45,578 nt of DNA, from positions 1 to 45,578 of the forward strand of contig JAKSJG010000008.1 of the NCBI GenBank assembly GCA_024398365.1. The letters are read 5' to 3'. Below are positions 14,428-22,444 of this stretch, one piece after another. The DNA is from Bacteroidales bacterium. Lineage in GTDB: Bacteria > Bacteroidota > Bacteroidia > Bacteroidales > UBA932. Every line of letters begins with the position of its first letter. The stretch's first letter is position 1. The notes beneath the pieces are model-generated. The model did no database searches and was not told where the DNA came from. It worked only from the letters and a program-made list of their open reading frames with translations. A program made the translations under genes and the position numbers.

Positions 14428-15012
14428 TTATTTGTTTTTATTTTCTCGGTTATGATGATGGTGGTGTCTTCCCGTCTTGTGGAAATCAGCGTCGCAGTCA
14501 TGTCCGAGCGGGCCGTATCCGCCAGTGACCGGATCCTTGAAGAGGAAGTTGTGCGGCGCATGATAGGTCAGCGTAAAATATGCCACAATGATCAGGACTG
14601 CCACTATGGCAGACGCCGCCATTCCCCAGGCGCCTATGCAGGCTCCGCTTGTAACGGCATTGTGGAACACCCACATACCCCCTGACACAGCGAGTATGAA
14701 GCAGATGATGTCCGTGATGAGGTAATTCCTGCCCAATATGGCAGTATAACCGTAGAACAGTGCGGGAACCAGGATTATCATGGCGGACATTGAAGCGGTC
14801 AGGGAAAAGAGCAGCAGAGGTGTCCAGCCGTAAACAAAGCCGGATACCACGCCCCATACAAGCGACGGATATATCGTCAACTTGATATGCTCCCATGTGC
14901 TCTCATTGGTTGCGAACAGGAGTCCGCACCACTTGCGGTGGCCACTCCATTCGAAGATAAAATGACCGAGGCAGCCAAATATGATGATGAATATGGCACC
15001 TATTATCTCCAT
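14428..15012 (-). CDS. DUF6512-type membrane protein with His-rich tail
   Basis: A 194-residue protein with about six hydrophobic segments across residues 1-160, resembling DUF6512, of unknown function. The first helix is followed by a conserved-looking polar stretch (GHFIFEWSGHRKW, NESTWEHIKL). The C-terminal tail (about 172-194) is hydrophilic and contains HDCDADFHK and five consecutive His, suggesting metal binding. It lies 4 bp after meaB and 12 bp before secA, so it is translated with housekeeping genes, although its role is unknown. Confidence 0.8.
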   Translation of the reverse strand: MEIIGAIFIIIFGCLGHFIFEWSGHRKWCGLLFATNESTWEHIKLTIYPSLVWGVVSGFVYGWTPLLLFSLTASMSAMIILVPALFYGYTAILGRNYLITDIICFILAVSGGMWVFHNAVTSGACIGAWGMAASAIVAVLIIVAYFTLTYHAPHNFLFKDPVTGGYGPLGHDCDADFHKTGRHHHHHNRENKNK

Positions 15013-15016
15013 AGAC

Positions 15017-16144
15017 TTACTTGCTGAGTTTGTATTTGTCGATAAGTTCGGATGCAGAAGTGAAGGACTCGAGCTTGCCGGCGAGTACGGCCTCTTCGTA
15101 TTCAGGGAGGAGCTTCTCTATCTCAGGGTTCTCGTAGAACATATTCTTGAGGGACTCGTTGATGCTCTCGTACATCCAGTAGCGGGCCTGTTCGCGGCGG
15201 CGTTTCTCATAATAGCCGTTGCCGCGCACGAGCTCGAAATATGAGTCTATCTTCTCCTTGATCTCAGGAAGGCCCTCCTTGGTGACGGATGAGGATGTCA
15301 CCGATGTCGGCACCCAGCCGGACTCTGTAGGAGGGAAAAGATGGAGGGCGTTGATGTAAAGCACCTTCGCCATCTCGGCCTTCTCCTTGTTGGTACCGTC
15401 AGCCTTGGTGACGTTGATCATGTCGGACATCTCCATGATGCCGCGCTTGATGCCCTGGAGGTCGTCTCCCGCACCGGAAATGAGCAGCAGCAGGAAGAAG
15501 TCAGTCATCGAATGCACAGCGGTCTCGCTCTGTCCGACTCCCACTGTCTCCACGAAGATGGTGTCATAGCCTGCGGCCTCGCAGAGGAGAATGGTCTCGC
15601 GTGTCTTGCGCGCCACACCGCCGAGCGAACCTGCGCTCGGGCTGGGGCGTATGAATGCCATAGGGTCGTTGCAGAGTGTCTCCATACGGGTCTTGTCACC
15701 GAGTATGCTGCCCTTGGTCTTCTCCGAGCTCGGGTCTATGGCCAGCACGGCGAGCTTGTGCCCGCATGAGGTCATATATGAGCCGAAGGACTCGATGAAG
15801 GTGCTCTTGCCCGCGCCAGGGACACCGGTGATGCCTATGCGCATGGTCTTGCGCTCAGAGGATATGGGCTGGCAGCGCTTGATGATCTCCTGAGCAACGG
15901 CACGGTGCTCAGGCAGGTAGCTTTCAACGAGAGTGATGGCCTGGCTGAGTATGGTGGTGTTGCCGGCAAGTATGCCTTCCATATACTGGTCAGCAGTGAG
16001 GATCTCCGGACGCTTCTTGTAGAACTTCTTGACATAAGGATTGGTGATAGGCGGCTGTGGCACGCCTTCATTGACTATGAGTTTGCTATCCTTGTTATCG
16101 TAGTCCGGGAAGAAATCCCCCTGATGTTCGACTTGTTTTTCCAT
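15017..16144 (-). CDS. meaB: Methylmalonyl-CoA mutase-associated GTPase MeaB
   Basis: A 375-residue G3E/SIMIBI GTPase of the MeaB/ArgK family, which protects and gates cofactor loading of B12-dependent methylmalonyl-CoA mutase. The P-loop is GITGVPGAGKST (104-115); switch and base motifs include AIDPSSEKTKGSILGDKTRM, ETVGVGQSE and NVTKADG. Length is normal, with an N-terminal arm of about 45 residues. No mutase subunits are in the window. It is 4 bp downstream of the DUF1573 gene and 4 bp upstream of the DUF6512 gene. Confidence 0.93.
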   Translation of the reverse strand: MEKQVEHQGDFFPDYDNKDSKLIVNEGVPQPPITNPYVKKFYKKRPEILTADQYMEGILAGNTTILSQAITLVESYLPEHRAVAQEIIKRCQPISSERKTMRIGITGVPGAGKSTFIESFGSYMTSCGHKLAVLAIDPSSEKTKGSILGDKTRMETLCNDPMAFIRPSPSAGSLGGVARKTRETILLCEAAGYDTIFVETVGVGQSETAVHSMTDFFLLLLISGAGDDLQGIKRGIMEMSDMINVTKADGTNKEKAEMAKVLYINALHLFPPTESGWVPTSVTSSSVTKEGLPEIKEKIDSYFELVRGNGYYEKRRREQARYWMYESINESLKNMFYENPEIEKLLPEYEEAVLAGKLESFTSASELIDKYKLSK

Positions 16145-16148
16145 ATCG

Positions 16149-17273
16149 CTATTTGATTATTATTCCTGTCAGGAAGAGGTTGAGCAGCGGCTTCGCCGGG
16201 GAATTGGTGATGAGGGTCAGCACCACTGCGGTCTCGCCTGACATTTTTGATGTATCGTATTTGAACTTGAGTGCAGCCGCAGCACCGGGCTGTATGGTGA
16301 CCGGGCATTTGCCCTGGAGCTGGATGCCGGCCTTGTCGGCTTCCACCTTGTGGATGACCAGGGGCTCGCTGCCGGTATTGCGTATGCGGAAAGATGCCTC
16401 CACCTTTTTGCCTGCCTTGACGGTGCCGAACTCGAAGTAGGACTGGTCCGGGACAGGCGATGCGGCACGCTCGATCTGGGCGTCGCTGAGGTCGTTGAAA
16501 TTGTCCTTCACGAAGAATGTCAGCCTGAAGCTGCCCTGAGCCCTGCGTCCGTCGAGGTCGAAGGCAAGGTCGAAATTCTGCTTGCCCCACTTCTGAGGAT
16601 GTGCGGCGCGGCTGTCAAAGGTCACTGTCATCCTCGCGGTGCCCTGGGCCGGAACGGGATTCCTGTCGAGTAACATCGAAACGCCAGGTACGGGGCTGGC
16701 CAGCGAGACAGTCAGAGGCCTGCGGGAAATGTTGGCGACAGTGAAGCTGTCGCTCCTGCTCAGGCCCTGGTCAACGTAACCTGCAGAATAGCTCGGCGCG
16801 CGGAAGGCCAGCTGGCCGATGTGGAAAGGATATGACTCCGCAAGCTTCACGCGCTTGTCATGGGCGTAGCCGCGTATGCGGAGAATCACCGGACGGTTGA
16901 CACCGGTGACATACACCGTCAGAGTCTTGTCGAAAGGGACAGCGCCCTGGTCATTGGCGAAAGTCACCTCTATGCTGCCGGTACCGCCCGGCTGGACTGA
17001 GGTCCTTGTCCATTCCGGAGTGGTGCAGCCGCAGGATGAGATGATATTGTTGATCAGTATCGGGCTGTCGCTGATATTCTTGAACTTGAATGAGCACTTG
17101 AGAGGGCCGTCGGACAGCAGCACGTCACCGAAGTCGTGGAGCTTGTCCTCGAAAGCTATCACCTTCTCCTCAGGAAGCGCGGCACCAGCCTCCTGGGCAT
17201 AGCCCGGGCATGGCCGGAACACGAGTGCCGCGGCAAGTGAAGCAAGGTATAGGATGGTACGCAATCTGCCCAT
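16149..17273 (-). CDS. DUF1573 secreted protein, tandem Ig-like domains
   Basis: A 374-residue protein with a signal peptide (about 1-26, cleaved near GYAQ). The first DUF1573 domain follows (HDFGDVLLSDG-FKFKN, SSCGCTTPEW with Cys81 and Cys83, then a PGG turn). The last third is a second copy (YFEFGTVKAGKKVEASFRIR) that lacks the CGC motif. These ASH-like immunoglobulin folds occur in many Bacteroidota periplasmic proteins, function unknown. It is the first gene of the meaB-DUF6512-secA-lpdA-pldA operon and has its own -7 box 24 nt upstream. Confidence 0.87.
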   Translation of the reverse strand: MGRLRTILYLASLAAALVFRPCPGYAQEAGAALPEEKVIAFEDKLHDFGDVLLSDGPLKCSFKFKNISDSPILINNIISSCGCTTPEWTRTSVQPGGTGSIEVTFANDQGAVPFDKTLTVYVTGVNRPVILRIRGYAHDKRVKLAESYPFHIGQLAFRAPSYSAGYVDQGLSRSDSFTVANISRRPLTVSLASPVPGVSMLLDRNPVPAQGTARMTVTFDSRAAHPQKWGKQNFDLAFDLDGRRAQGSFRLTFFVKDNFNDLSDAQIERAASPVPDQSYFEFGTVKAGKKVEASFRIRNTGSEPLVIHKVEADKAGIQLQGKCPVTIQPGAAAALKFKYDTSKMSGETAVVLTLITNSPAKPLLNLFLTGIIIK

Positions 17274-17297
17274 TAGTGCATATTATCTATAATCTTG

Positions 17298-17305
17298 CAA
17301 ATATA
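17298..17305 (-). promoter_or_regulatory. -7 box of the DUF1573-secA operon
   Basis: On the minus strand this reads TATATTTG (TAnnTTTG), ending 24 nt before the ATG at 17273. It lies in the 81-bp AT-rich gap after the LysE-type gene and probably drives the six-gene operon. No good -33 TTG. Confidence 0.6.
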
Positions 17306-17354
17306 AGAAATAAATCGGGAAAAAATCGCCGTTCAGCTATGAATGAAGAGTGTC

Positions 17355-17999
17355 TCAGCCAAGAAACACGACTTCGTATATGCCCTCGAAGAAGGCGGCC
17401 AGTCCGAGGACGGCGATAATGGAGCCTGAAATGCGGTTGAGAAGGAGCAGTCCGCGGAGGCTGAACTTCTTGCGGAAGTGGTTGACACCGGAGCTGAGCA
17501 CGAGCCACCATGTTGATTCTCCGATAAATACGGCGAAGATCATTATGCCCATGGTATATTTGGTATCGAAGGCCTCGGGGTCGATGCCGGCGAAGGCGAA
17601 GAGGCTGAGCATGATCACCAGTGCACCCGGGTTGCTGAGCGTCAGCAGGAAGCCCTGAAGGCTGTCGGTGAAGCGGCCGGAAGTCTCTATGTTGGTACCT
17701 TTCAGCCTGTCCACAGGATTCTTGAAGAAGGTGCTGATGCCGACGAAGATGATCACAAGCCCGCCGATGATCATCACCCAGTCCCTGTTGTCCTGGATGA
17801 ATTCCGCCACGAAGGCCATCGAGAAGAGAGCCACGGCGGCGTATATGATTTCCATTATGGCGGAGCCCAGACCGGTGGCGAATCCGTTCCACATACCCTT
17901 GTTCAGTGTCTTCTGTATGCAGAGTATGCCGACAGGTCCTATCGGAATGCCTGCCACGAAACCCACCAGAAGAGCTTTAACAATTGTAAGTACCGTCAT
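17355..17999 (-). CDS. LysE/RhtB-family exporter
   Basis: A 214-residue membrane protein with six predicted helices, of the LysE/RhtB amino-acid exporter family. The N-terminal signature VGFVAGIPIGPVGILCIQ (Gly/Pro-rich first helix) is characteristic, followed by GFATGLGSAIMEIIYAAVAL and, further on, LLTLSNPGALVIM. The substrate cannot be predicted. It is divergent from lnt, with both -7 boxes in the 77-bp gap. Confidence 0.9.
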   Translation of the reverse strand: MTVLTIVKALLVGFVAGIPIGPVGILCIQKTLNKGMWNGFATGLGSAIMEIIYAAVALFSMAFVAEFIQDNRDWVMIIGGLVIIFVGISTFFKNPVDRLKGTNIETSGRFTDSLQGFLLTLSNPGALVIMLSLFAFAGIDPEAFDTKYTMGIMIFAVFIGESTWWLVLSSGVNHFRKKFSLRGLLLLNRISGSIIAVLGLAAFFEGIYEVVFLG

Positions 18000-18021
18000 T
18001 TACGCTTGATCAAATATTCTG

Positions 18022-18029
18022 CAAATATA
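18022..18029 (-). promoter_or_regulatory. -7 box, LysE-type gene
   Basis: Minus-strand TATATTTG (TAnnTTTG), 22 nt before the ATG at 17999. Confidence 0.55.
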
Positions 18030-18050
18030 CCACATTTGGAGAAAACTGAG

Positions 18051-18058
18051 TACATTTG
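18051..18058 (+). promoter_or_regulatory. -7 box, lnt
   Basis: TACATTTG matches TAnnTTTG and ends 18 nt before the lnt ATG. A TTTG at 18035-18038 is only 12 bp upstream, too close for a normal -33 box. Confidence 0.55.
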
Positions 18059-18076
18059 TGGTAAATCTGACACGCA

Positions 18077-19696
18077 ATGAGAGAATCAAGACACATCAAA
18101 TCGGCCATCTGGACACTTGCAGCGCTGTTCGCAGTACTCATAAGCGTTCCATTTCTCGTGCCCGGACTCGGCTTCCTCGCACTGACAGCCTTCGCACCGC
18201 TCTTCCTGATGGAGGAACTCATCACGCGCAACGGCATCAGAAGAGCCTGGTGGTACTATTTCTGCGCATTCCTCGCATTCAACGTGCTGTCCACCTGGTG
18301 GATATGGAACGTCTCCCCTGCCGGTTCGGTTGCGGCCATCCTCATCAACACCCTTGAGATGTCCCTGGTCTTCGCGGCCTTCCGCATCTTCAAGCGCCGC
18401 TGCAGGCGCGGCGGCAAGGTTCTGCCGTATGTCTTCTTCATCGCGCTGTGGCTCGCATGGGAGCATGTTTACTTCAACATCGAGCTGTCCTGGCCATGGC
18501 TCGTACTGGGCAACGCCTTCGCGACTTCCGTCAATCTGGTGCAGTGGTATGAACTTACCGGCGCCCTCGGAGGTTCGCTCTGGATACTGGTCAGCGGCTT
18601 CCTGACATTCCGTCTCATCTGCGCCATCAATGACAGGGAGCGCGCAAAGGCCCGCAGGCGTGCCGTGGCTCTGGCCTGCACAGTCCTCATTCCGGCAGTG
18701 GCCTCAATGATACGCTACAATTCCTACACGGAGAAAGGCAGCGTTTCGGAAGCAGTGCTGGCTCAGCCGAACATCGACCCGTTCGAGAAATTCGGAGTCC
18801 TCTCCCAGGAGATCATAGACAGCAAGCTGCTCAATCTCTTCGAGAGTCAGATCACCCCTCAGACAAAATACCTCATCACCCCTGAGACATTCACCTACGA
18901 CATAGACATCGACAACCCTGAGTCCAACCCTTCATTCAACAGATATCTGGAATACCTCGGGCAGCATCCGCAGGCTGAAATGCTGCTGGGCGCCCTGACA
19001 CGCCAGGTCTATATGACCGGCACCAAGCCGACAAGCACGGCGCGTGACGGTGGCGTCTGCTGGTATGACATCTACAACACCGCGATGACCATCACCCCCG
19101 CCGGAAAGATTGACTATTACCACAAGTCCAAGCTCGTCCCGGGCGTGGAGATCATACCTTATCAGAACAGCGTGCCCTGGCTCGGCAAGCTCGTGGCCAA
19201 GTTCGGCGGATCCAGCAACAGCTATGGCATAATGCAGAGGATGAAGGCCCTCAACACCGTGGACGGCAGCAAGGTGGCCCCGATGATATGCTACGAATCC
19301 CTCTATGGGGACTATTCCAGGAATGCAGTCCTGGAAGGCGCAGGATTCATAGCCGTGATAACCAATGACGGCTGGTGGGGCGACACGCCGGGATACCACC
19401 AGCACTTCAGGTTCGCAAGACTGCGCGCCATAGAGACCAGACGCGACGTAGCGCATGCCGCAAATACCGGAACTTCAGGCTTCATCAACCAGAGAGGAGA
19501 CATACTCCAGAAGACAGACTGGTGGGTGGAGACAGCCATTCGCGGCGAGGTGCACGTCAATCATCACCTGAGCTTCTTCACAAAGCACGGCGATCTCATC
19601 GGCAGGCTGGCGGGCTGGACAGCGCCGGCCCTCATACTGCTTCTTATTGGTCTTTGCGTTTCGGATAAGATATCCTCGCGTGGTAAATCTGCTTGA
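18077..19696 (+). CDS. lnt: Apolipoprotein N-acyltransferase
   Basis: A 539-residue inner-membrane enzyme that adds the third acyl chain to the N-terminal Cys of lipoproteins. About six N-terminal helices occupy residues 15-215. The periplasmic nitrilase-like domain carries the Glu-Lys-Cys triad: Glu270 in LITPETFTYD, Lys350 in YYHKSKLVPGVE and Cys405 in APMICYESLYGDY. A C-terminal helix follows (WTAPALILLLIGLCV). Its last 53 bp overlap, tail to tail, the 3' end of the 7TM-HD gene. Confidence 0.95.
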   Translation: MRESRHIKSAIWTLAALFAVLISVPFLVPGLGFLALTAFAPLFLMEELITRNGIRRAWWYYFCAFLAFNVLSTWWIWNVSPAGSVAAILINTLEMSLVFAAFRIFKRRCRRGGKVLPYVFFIALWLAWEHVYFNIELSWPWLVLGNAFATSVNLVQWYELTGALGGSLWILVSGFLTFRLICAINDRERAKARRRAVALACTVLIPAVASMIRYNSYTEKGSVSEAVLAQPNIDPFEKFGVLSQEIIDSKLLNLFESQITPQTKYLITPETFTYDIDIDNPESNPSFNRYLEYLGQHPQAEMLLGALTRQVYMTGTKPTSTARDGGVCWYDIYNTAMTITPAGKIDYYHKSKLVPGVEIIPYQNSVPWLGKLVAKFGGSSNSYGIMQRMKALNTVDGSKVAPMICYESLYGDYSRNAVLEGAGFIAVITNDGWWGDTPGYHQHFRFARLRAIETRRDVAHAANTGTSGFINQRGDILQKTDWWVETAIRGEVHVNHHLSFFTKHGDLIGRLAGWTAPALILLLIGLCVSDKISSRGKSA

Positions 19697-21695
19697 GATA
19701 ATTCTTGAGCGAGGCCTTGACCTTGCCGATCTCACTGAGTGAGATATCGGCCTCATCGAACTGGTGCTCAGCCGTCTTGCCGGCCACGATGCCATCCACC
19801 AGCCTGGAAATGCTCTCCTCACTGTAATCCTTCAGAGTGCGTGAGGCCGCCTCGACGGCGTCCGCCATCATGACTATCGCCTGCTCCCTGGTCTGAGGCA
19901 AGTTGCCGTGGTAAGTGAAAGGAGCCACATTCTCAGGGTCTCCGCCATTGTTGCAGTACTGGTTGTAGAAATATCCTGTACGCGAGCGCCCGTGATGAGT
20001 GTTTATGAACTCGACAACCACCTCCGGCAGACCCGCCTTGCGGGCTGCAGTCACGCCGTCATCCACATGGCTTATGATGTCGTGCGCGCTCATTTCAGGT
20101 GTAAGGCTCTTGTGATAGTCGGCTGTGACAGCTGTCTGATTCTCAACGAAGCAGGAAGGATTGTCAATCTTTCCCACATCATGGTACAATGCACCGACGC
20201 GAGTCAGCATATGGTCCGCGCCCAGGTCGCGTGCGGCATTCTCAGCGAGATTGGCCACCTGCAGGCAGTGCTGGAAGGTCCCCGGCGCCTTGCGCTCCAT
20301 TGTGCGCAGCAGCTTGTTGTTGGTATCACTGAGCTCCCAGAGTCGCGAATATGACACGAAGGAGAAGATTTTCTCAAAGATGAAGACAAACGGATAGAAA
20401 ATCACCGTCAGCAGGGAGTTGATGGCCATCTTGAGTATGTCGGACTGCCGCCATGAGAGGGCGTCAACATCCGAGAACCAGTTGAAGGCGCTATAGACGA
20501 GGAACATCGACACGAAGACTATGGCTCCGCTGAGGAACTGCCTCCACCCCTTGCCGAATTTCTCGAAAGAGATGAGCGCCACGCCTCCGGCCACCAGATT
20601 GATGAAGAAGAGCTCCACACCGTTGTCAGGTATTATCAGCAGAGGCAGCAGGCCGGCCACATACGTGGCGAATGATATCGGTTTGTCGAAGAATGAACGC
20701 GAGTAGAGCACCAGCACAGCGAACGGGAATGCCAGCAGGAGGCCGCCTTCCTTCTGGGAGAGCAGTGCGCAGGCGCAGAATGCCAGGAAGTCCATCAGCA
20801 GGAAGAACCCCAGCTGCTTCATATTGTCGATCAACTTGCGGTCAACGGACCAGATGACCAGCGCAAGCAGGGCCAGGAGGATGCAAACCAGCAGAGTATG
20901 GCTGGACAGTACGCTCCAGATGGAACCGCTGTAACCGAAACTGCGGTGATATTCGGCCTTGTACGAATCCAGCACCTGGGCGATGTCGGCAGTCACGATC
21001 TCACCCTTCGATACGATGAGCTGACCGTCATAGAACATGCCCTTGGTCGGTGACACGAAGTCCACCGCCTCGCGGTGCAGCATCTGAGTGGTGGCCTCGT
21101 CGAAATTGAGGTTCGGCGCCAGCACGGTACCGAGGTTGCAAAGGCTCAGCACCGAATCCACGTCAATGTCCGGGAAAGAGAAATTCAGATCGGACTGAAG
21201 GGCCTTCCTCGCACCTTCTATGGTATATACGCTCTGGGCAGGGGCCTCGCTCAGGCGGGCGCCGTCCTTGATGAATATCACCTTGTCGGAAACGTCCTTG
21301 TCGAAAGAAGCCACCATACCAGTCTCATAGAACTTGTTGATGTGGCTTGCAATAGCCTCTGTCAGCTCGTCTCCAAGCCCCTTCTCGGAAGCTATCTTGC
21401 CGAAGAGCATCAGCTGGTCCTCGGCTATGAAGTCGTTGCGCACATAGCAGTCCACCTGCTCGGACGCCTTCTCCTCCTTCTCCTCAAGCATTTCCTTGTC
21501 AGTCTTGAGTATAGGGAAATCTATAGGCGCGACGAGAGTTTCGTATATCCACGGGCTGCCCTTCTGATATTTGTAGAGGAACCTTCCCTTGACAGGGAAA
21601 ATGAGCAGCATCAGCACTGCCGCCACGGCAAACAGTATAACCTGCCTGTAATGGCTGTACTTGCGTATCGAACTGAATTTGATAGGATTCTTCAT
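19644..21695 (-). CDS. 7TM-HD (PgpH-type) cyclic-di-AMP phosphodiesterase
   Basis: A 683-residue protein: N-terminal helix (about 17-37), an extracytoplasmic 7TMR-HDED domain (about 45-265), a seven-helix membrane block (about 270-450), then a cytoplasmic HD domain. The HD metal ligands are visible as ALYHDVGKID (His505, Asp506) and THHGRSR (His567), with HDIISHVDDGV between. PgpH homologues cleave c-di-AMP to pApA, and this architecture matches. The start fits: the -7 box ends 7 nt upstream. It is convergent with lnt. Confidence 0.92.
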   Translation of the reverse strand: MKNPIKFSSIRKYSHYRQVILFAVAAVLMLLIFPVKGRFLYKYQKGSPWIYETLVAPIDFPILKTDKEMLEEKEEKASEQVDCYVRNDFIAEDQLMLFGKIASEKGLGDELTEAIASHINKFYETGMVASFDKDVSDKVIFIKDGARLSEAPAQSVYTIEGARKALQSDLNFSFPDIDVDSVLSLCNLGTVLAPNLNFDEATTQMLHREAVDFVSPTKGMFYDGQLIVSKGEIVTADIAQVLDSYKAEYHRSFGYSGSIWSVLSSHTLLVCILLALLALVIWSVDRKLIDNMKQLGFFLLMDFLAFCACALLSQKEGGLLLAFPFAVLVLYSRSFFDKPISFATYVAGLLPLLIIPDNGVELFFINLVAGGVALISFEKFGKGWRQFLSGAIVFVSMFLVYSAFNWFSDVDALSWRQSDILKMAINSLLTVIFYPFVFIFEKIFSFVSYSRLWELSDTNNKLLRTMERKAPGTFQHCLQVANLAENAARDLGADHMLTRVGALYHDVGKIDNPSCFVENQTAVTADYHKSLTPEMSAHDIISHVDDGVTAARKAGLPEVVVEFINTHHGRSRTGYFYNQYCNNGGDPENVAPFTYHGNLPQTREQAIVMMADAVEAASRTLKDYSEESISRLVDGIVAGKTAEHQFDEADISLSEIGKVKASLKNYLKQIYHARISYPKRKDQ

Positions 21696-21702
21696 AATTA
21701 CG

Positions 21703-21710
21703 CAAACTTA
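21703..21710 (-). promoter_or_regulatory. -7 box, 7TM-HD gene, near-leaderless
   Basis: Minus-strand TAAGTTTG (TAnnTTTG) ends 7 nt before the ATG at 21695, so transcription should start at or within a few bases of the start codon. Confidence 0.55.
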
Positions 21711-21802
21711 CAAAAAATCACGGAACTTGAATCCGTTTCAAATCAATTATTCAGCCAAGCCCCACCGGACACTTCCGCTTCCGTCCGATCCTGCACGGCA
21801 GG

Positions 21803-22444
21803 CTACTGGATGAGCAGGTCTTTCAGGCCGAGCTTCGGGACGTAATGTATGCCGTCCTTGCGGTAATAGTCGTGGTTGTCCTCCGGGCTGATGCGGGTCA
21901 GCTGAATCTTGTCCGTGCCCTTGCCTATGGCCAGCACCAGAAGCGGATCCAGAGGGAGTGCGAGCGCCTCCTTCAGGGCATCTCGGTCGAAGGCTGCGAT
22001 GACCGTACCGTTGAGGCCGGTCTCCACCGCCTTGAGCAGCATGCTCTGAACAGAAATGCCCAGATCGATATCCACAATGCGGTCCTCCGGGGCAATTGAG
22101 CAAATCACAATAAACGCCTCCGGCTCGGTACCGGGCAGAGGAAGATGCAATTCCGGCAGCGCAGCACCGAGCCTTATATGCTTCAGCACTATGTCCGCGC
22201 CGTTGTCCCGGGTGATGAGACGGAAGCGCAACACCTGACGGTTGCGACCGGACGGCAGTTTGTCGTTGACTCCGACAATGGTCTCAAGCATCTGACGTGT
22301 CACCAGCTGCTCTTTGAGAAAGCCGCGGTGGCTGCGGTTGCGCAGCAGCAACGAGTCCAGCGAAGGTCCGCCGATCTTCTTCACTGTCTTCTTTCCCCCG
22401 CCGAAGACCTCGGCATAGCGTTTTTCCAGATAATTGTCTGCCAT
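21803..22444 (-). CDS. Nitroreductase-family protein
   Basis: A 213-residue protein of the FMN-dependent nitroreductase fold. Visible are the N-terminal NRSHRGFLKE (family R-S-x-R motif), LPSGRNRQVLRFRLI (the P-S-x-x-N/Q-x-Q FMN site), the helix DLGISVQSMLLKAVETGLNG and the later LVLAIGKG. These suggest an NAD(P)H-dependent flavin oxidoreductase; the substrate is unknown. Its ATG shares one base with the stop of the phosphoesterase gene (TAATG at 22442-22446), implying translational coupling. Confidence 0.85.
   Translation of the reverse strand: MADNYLEKRYAEVFGGGKKTVKKIGGPSLDSLLLRNRSHRGFLKEQLVTRQMLETIVGVNDKLPSGRNRQVLRFRLITRDNGADIVLKHIRLGAALPELHLPLPGTEPEAFIVICSIAPEDRIVDIDLGISVQSMLLKAVETGLNGTVIAAFDRDALKEALALPLDPLLVLAIGKGTDKIQLTRISPEDNHDYYRKDGIHYVPKLGLKDLLIQ

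Noticed and set aside
21790-21802. CCTGC-ACG-GCAGG hairpin after the nitroreductase gene as a terminator
   Set aside because: The stem is only 5 bp and no T-tract follows on the minus strand.
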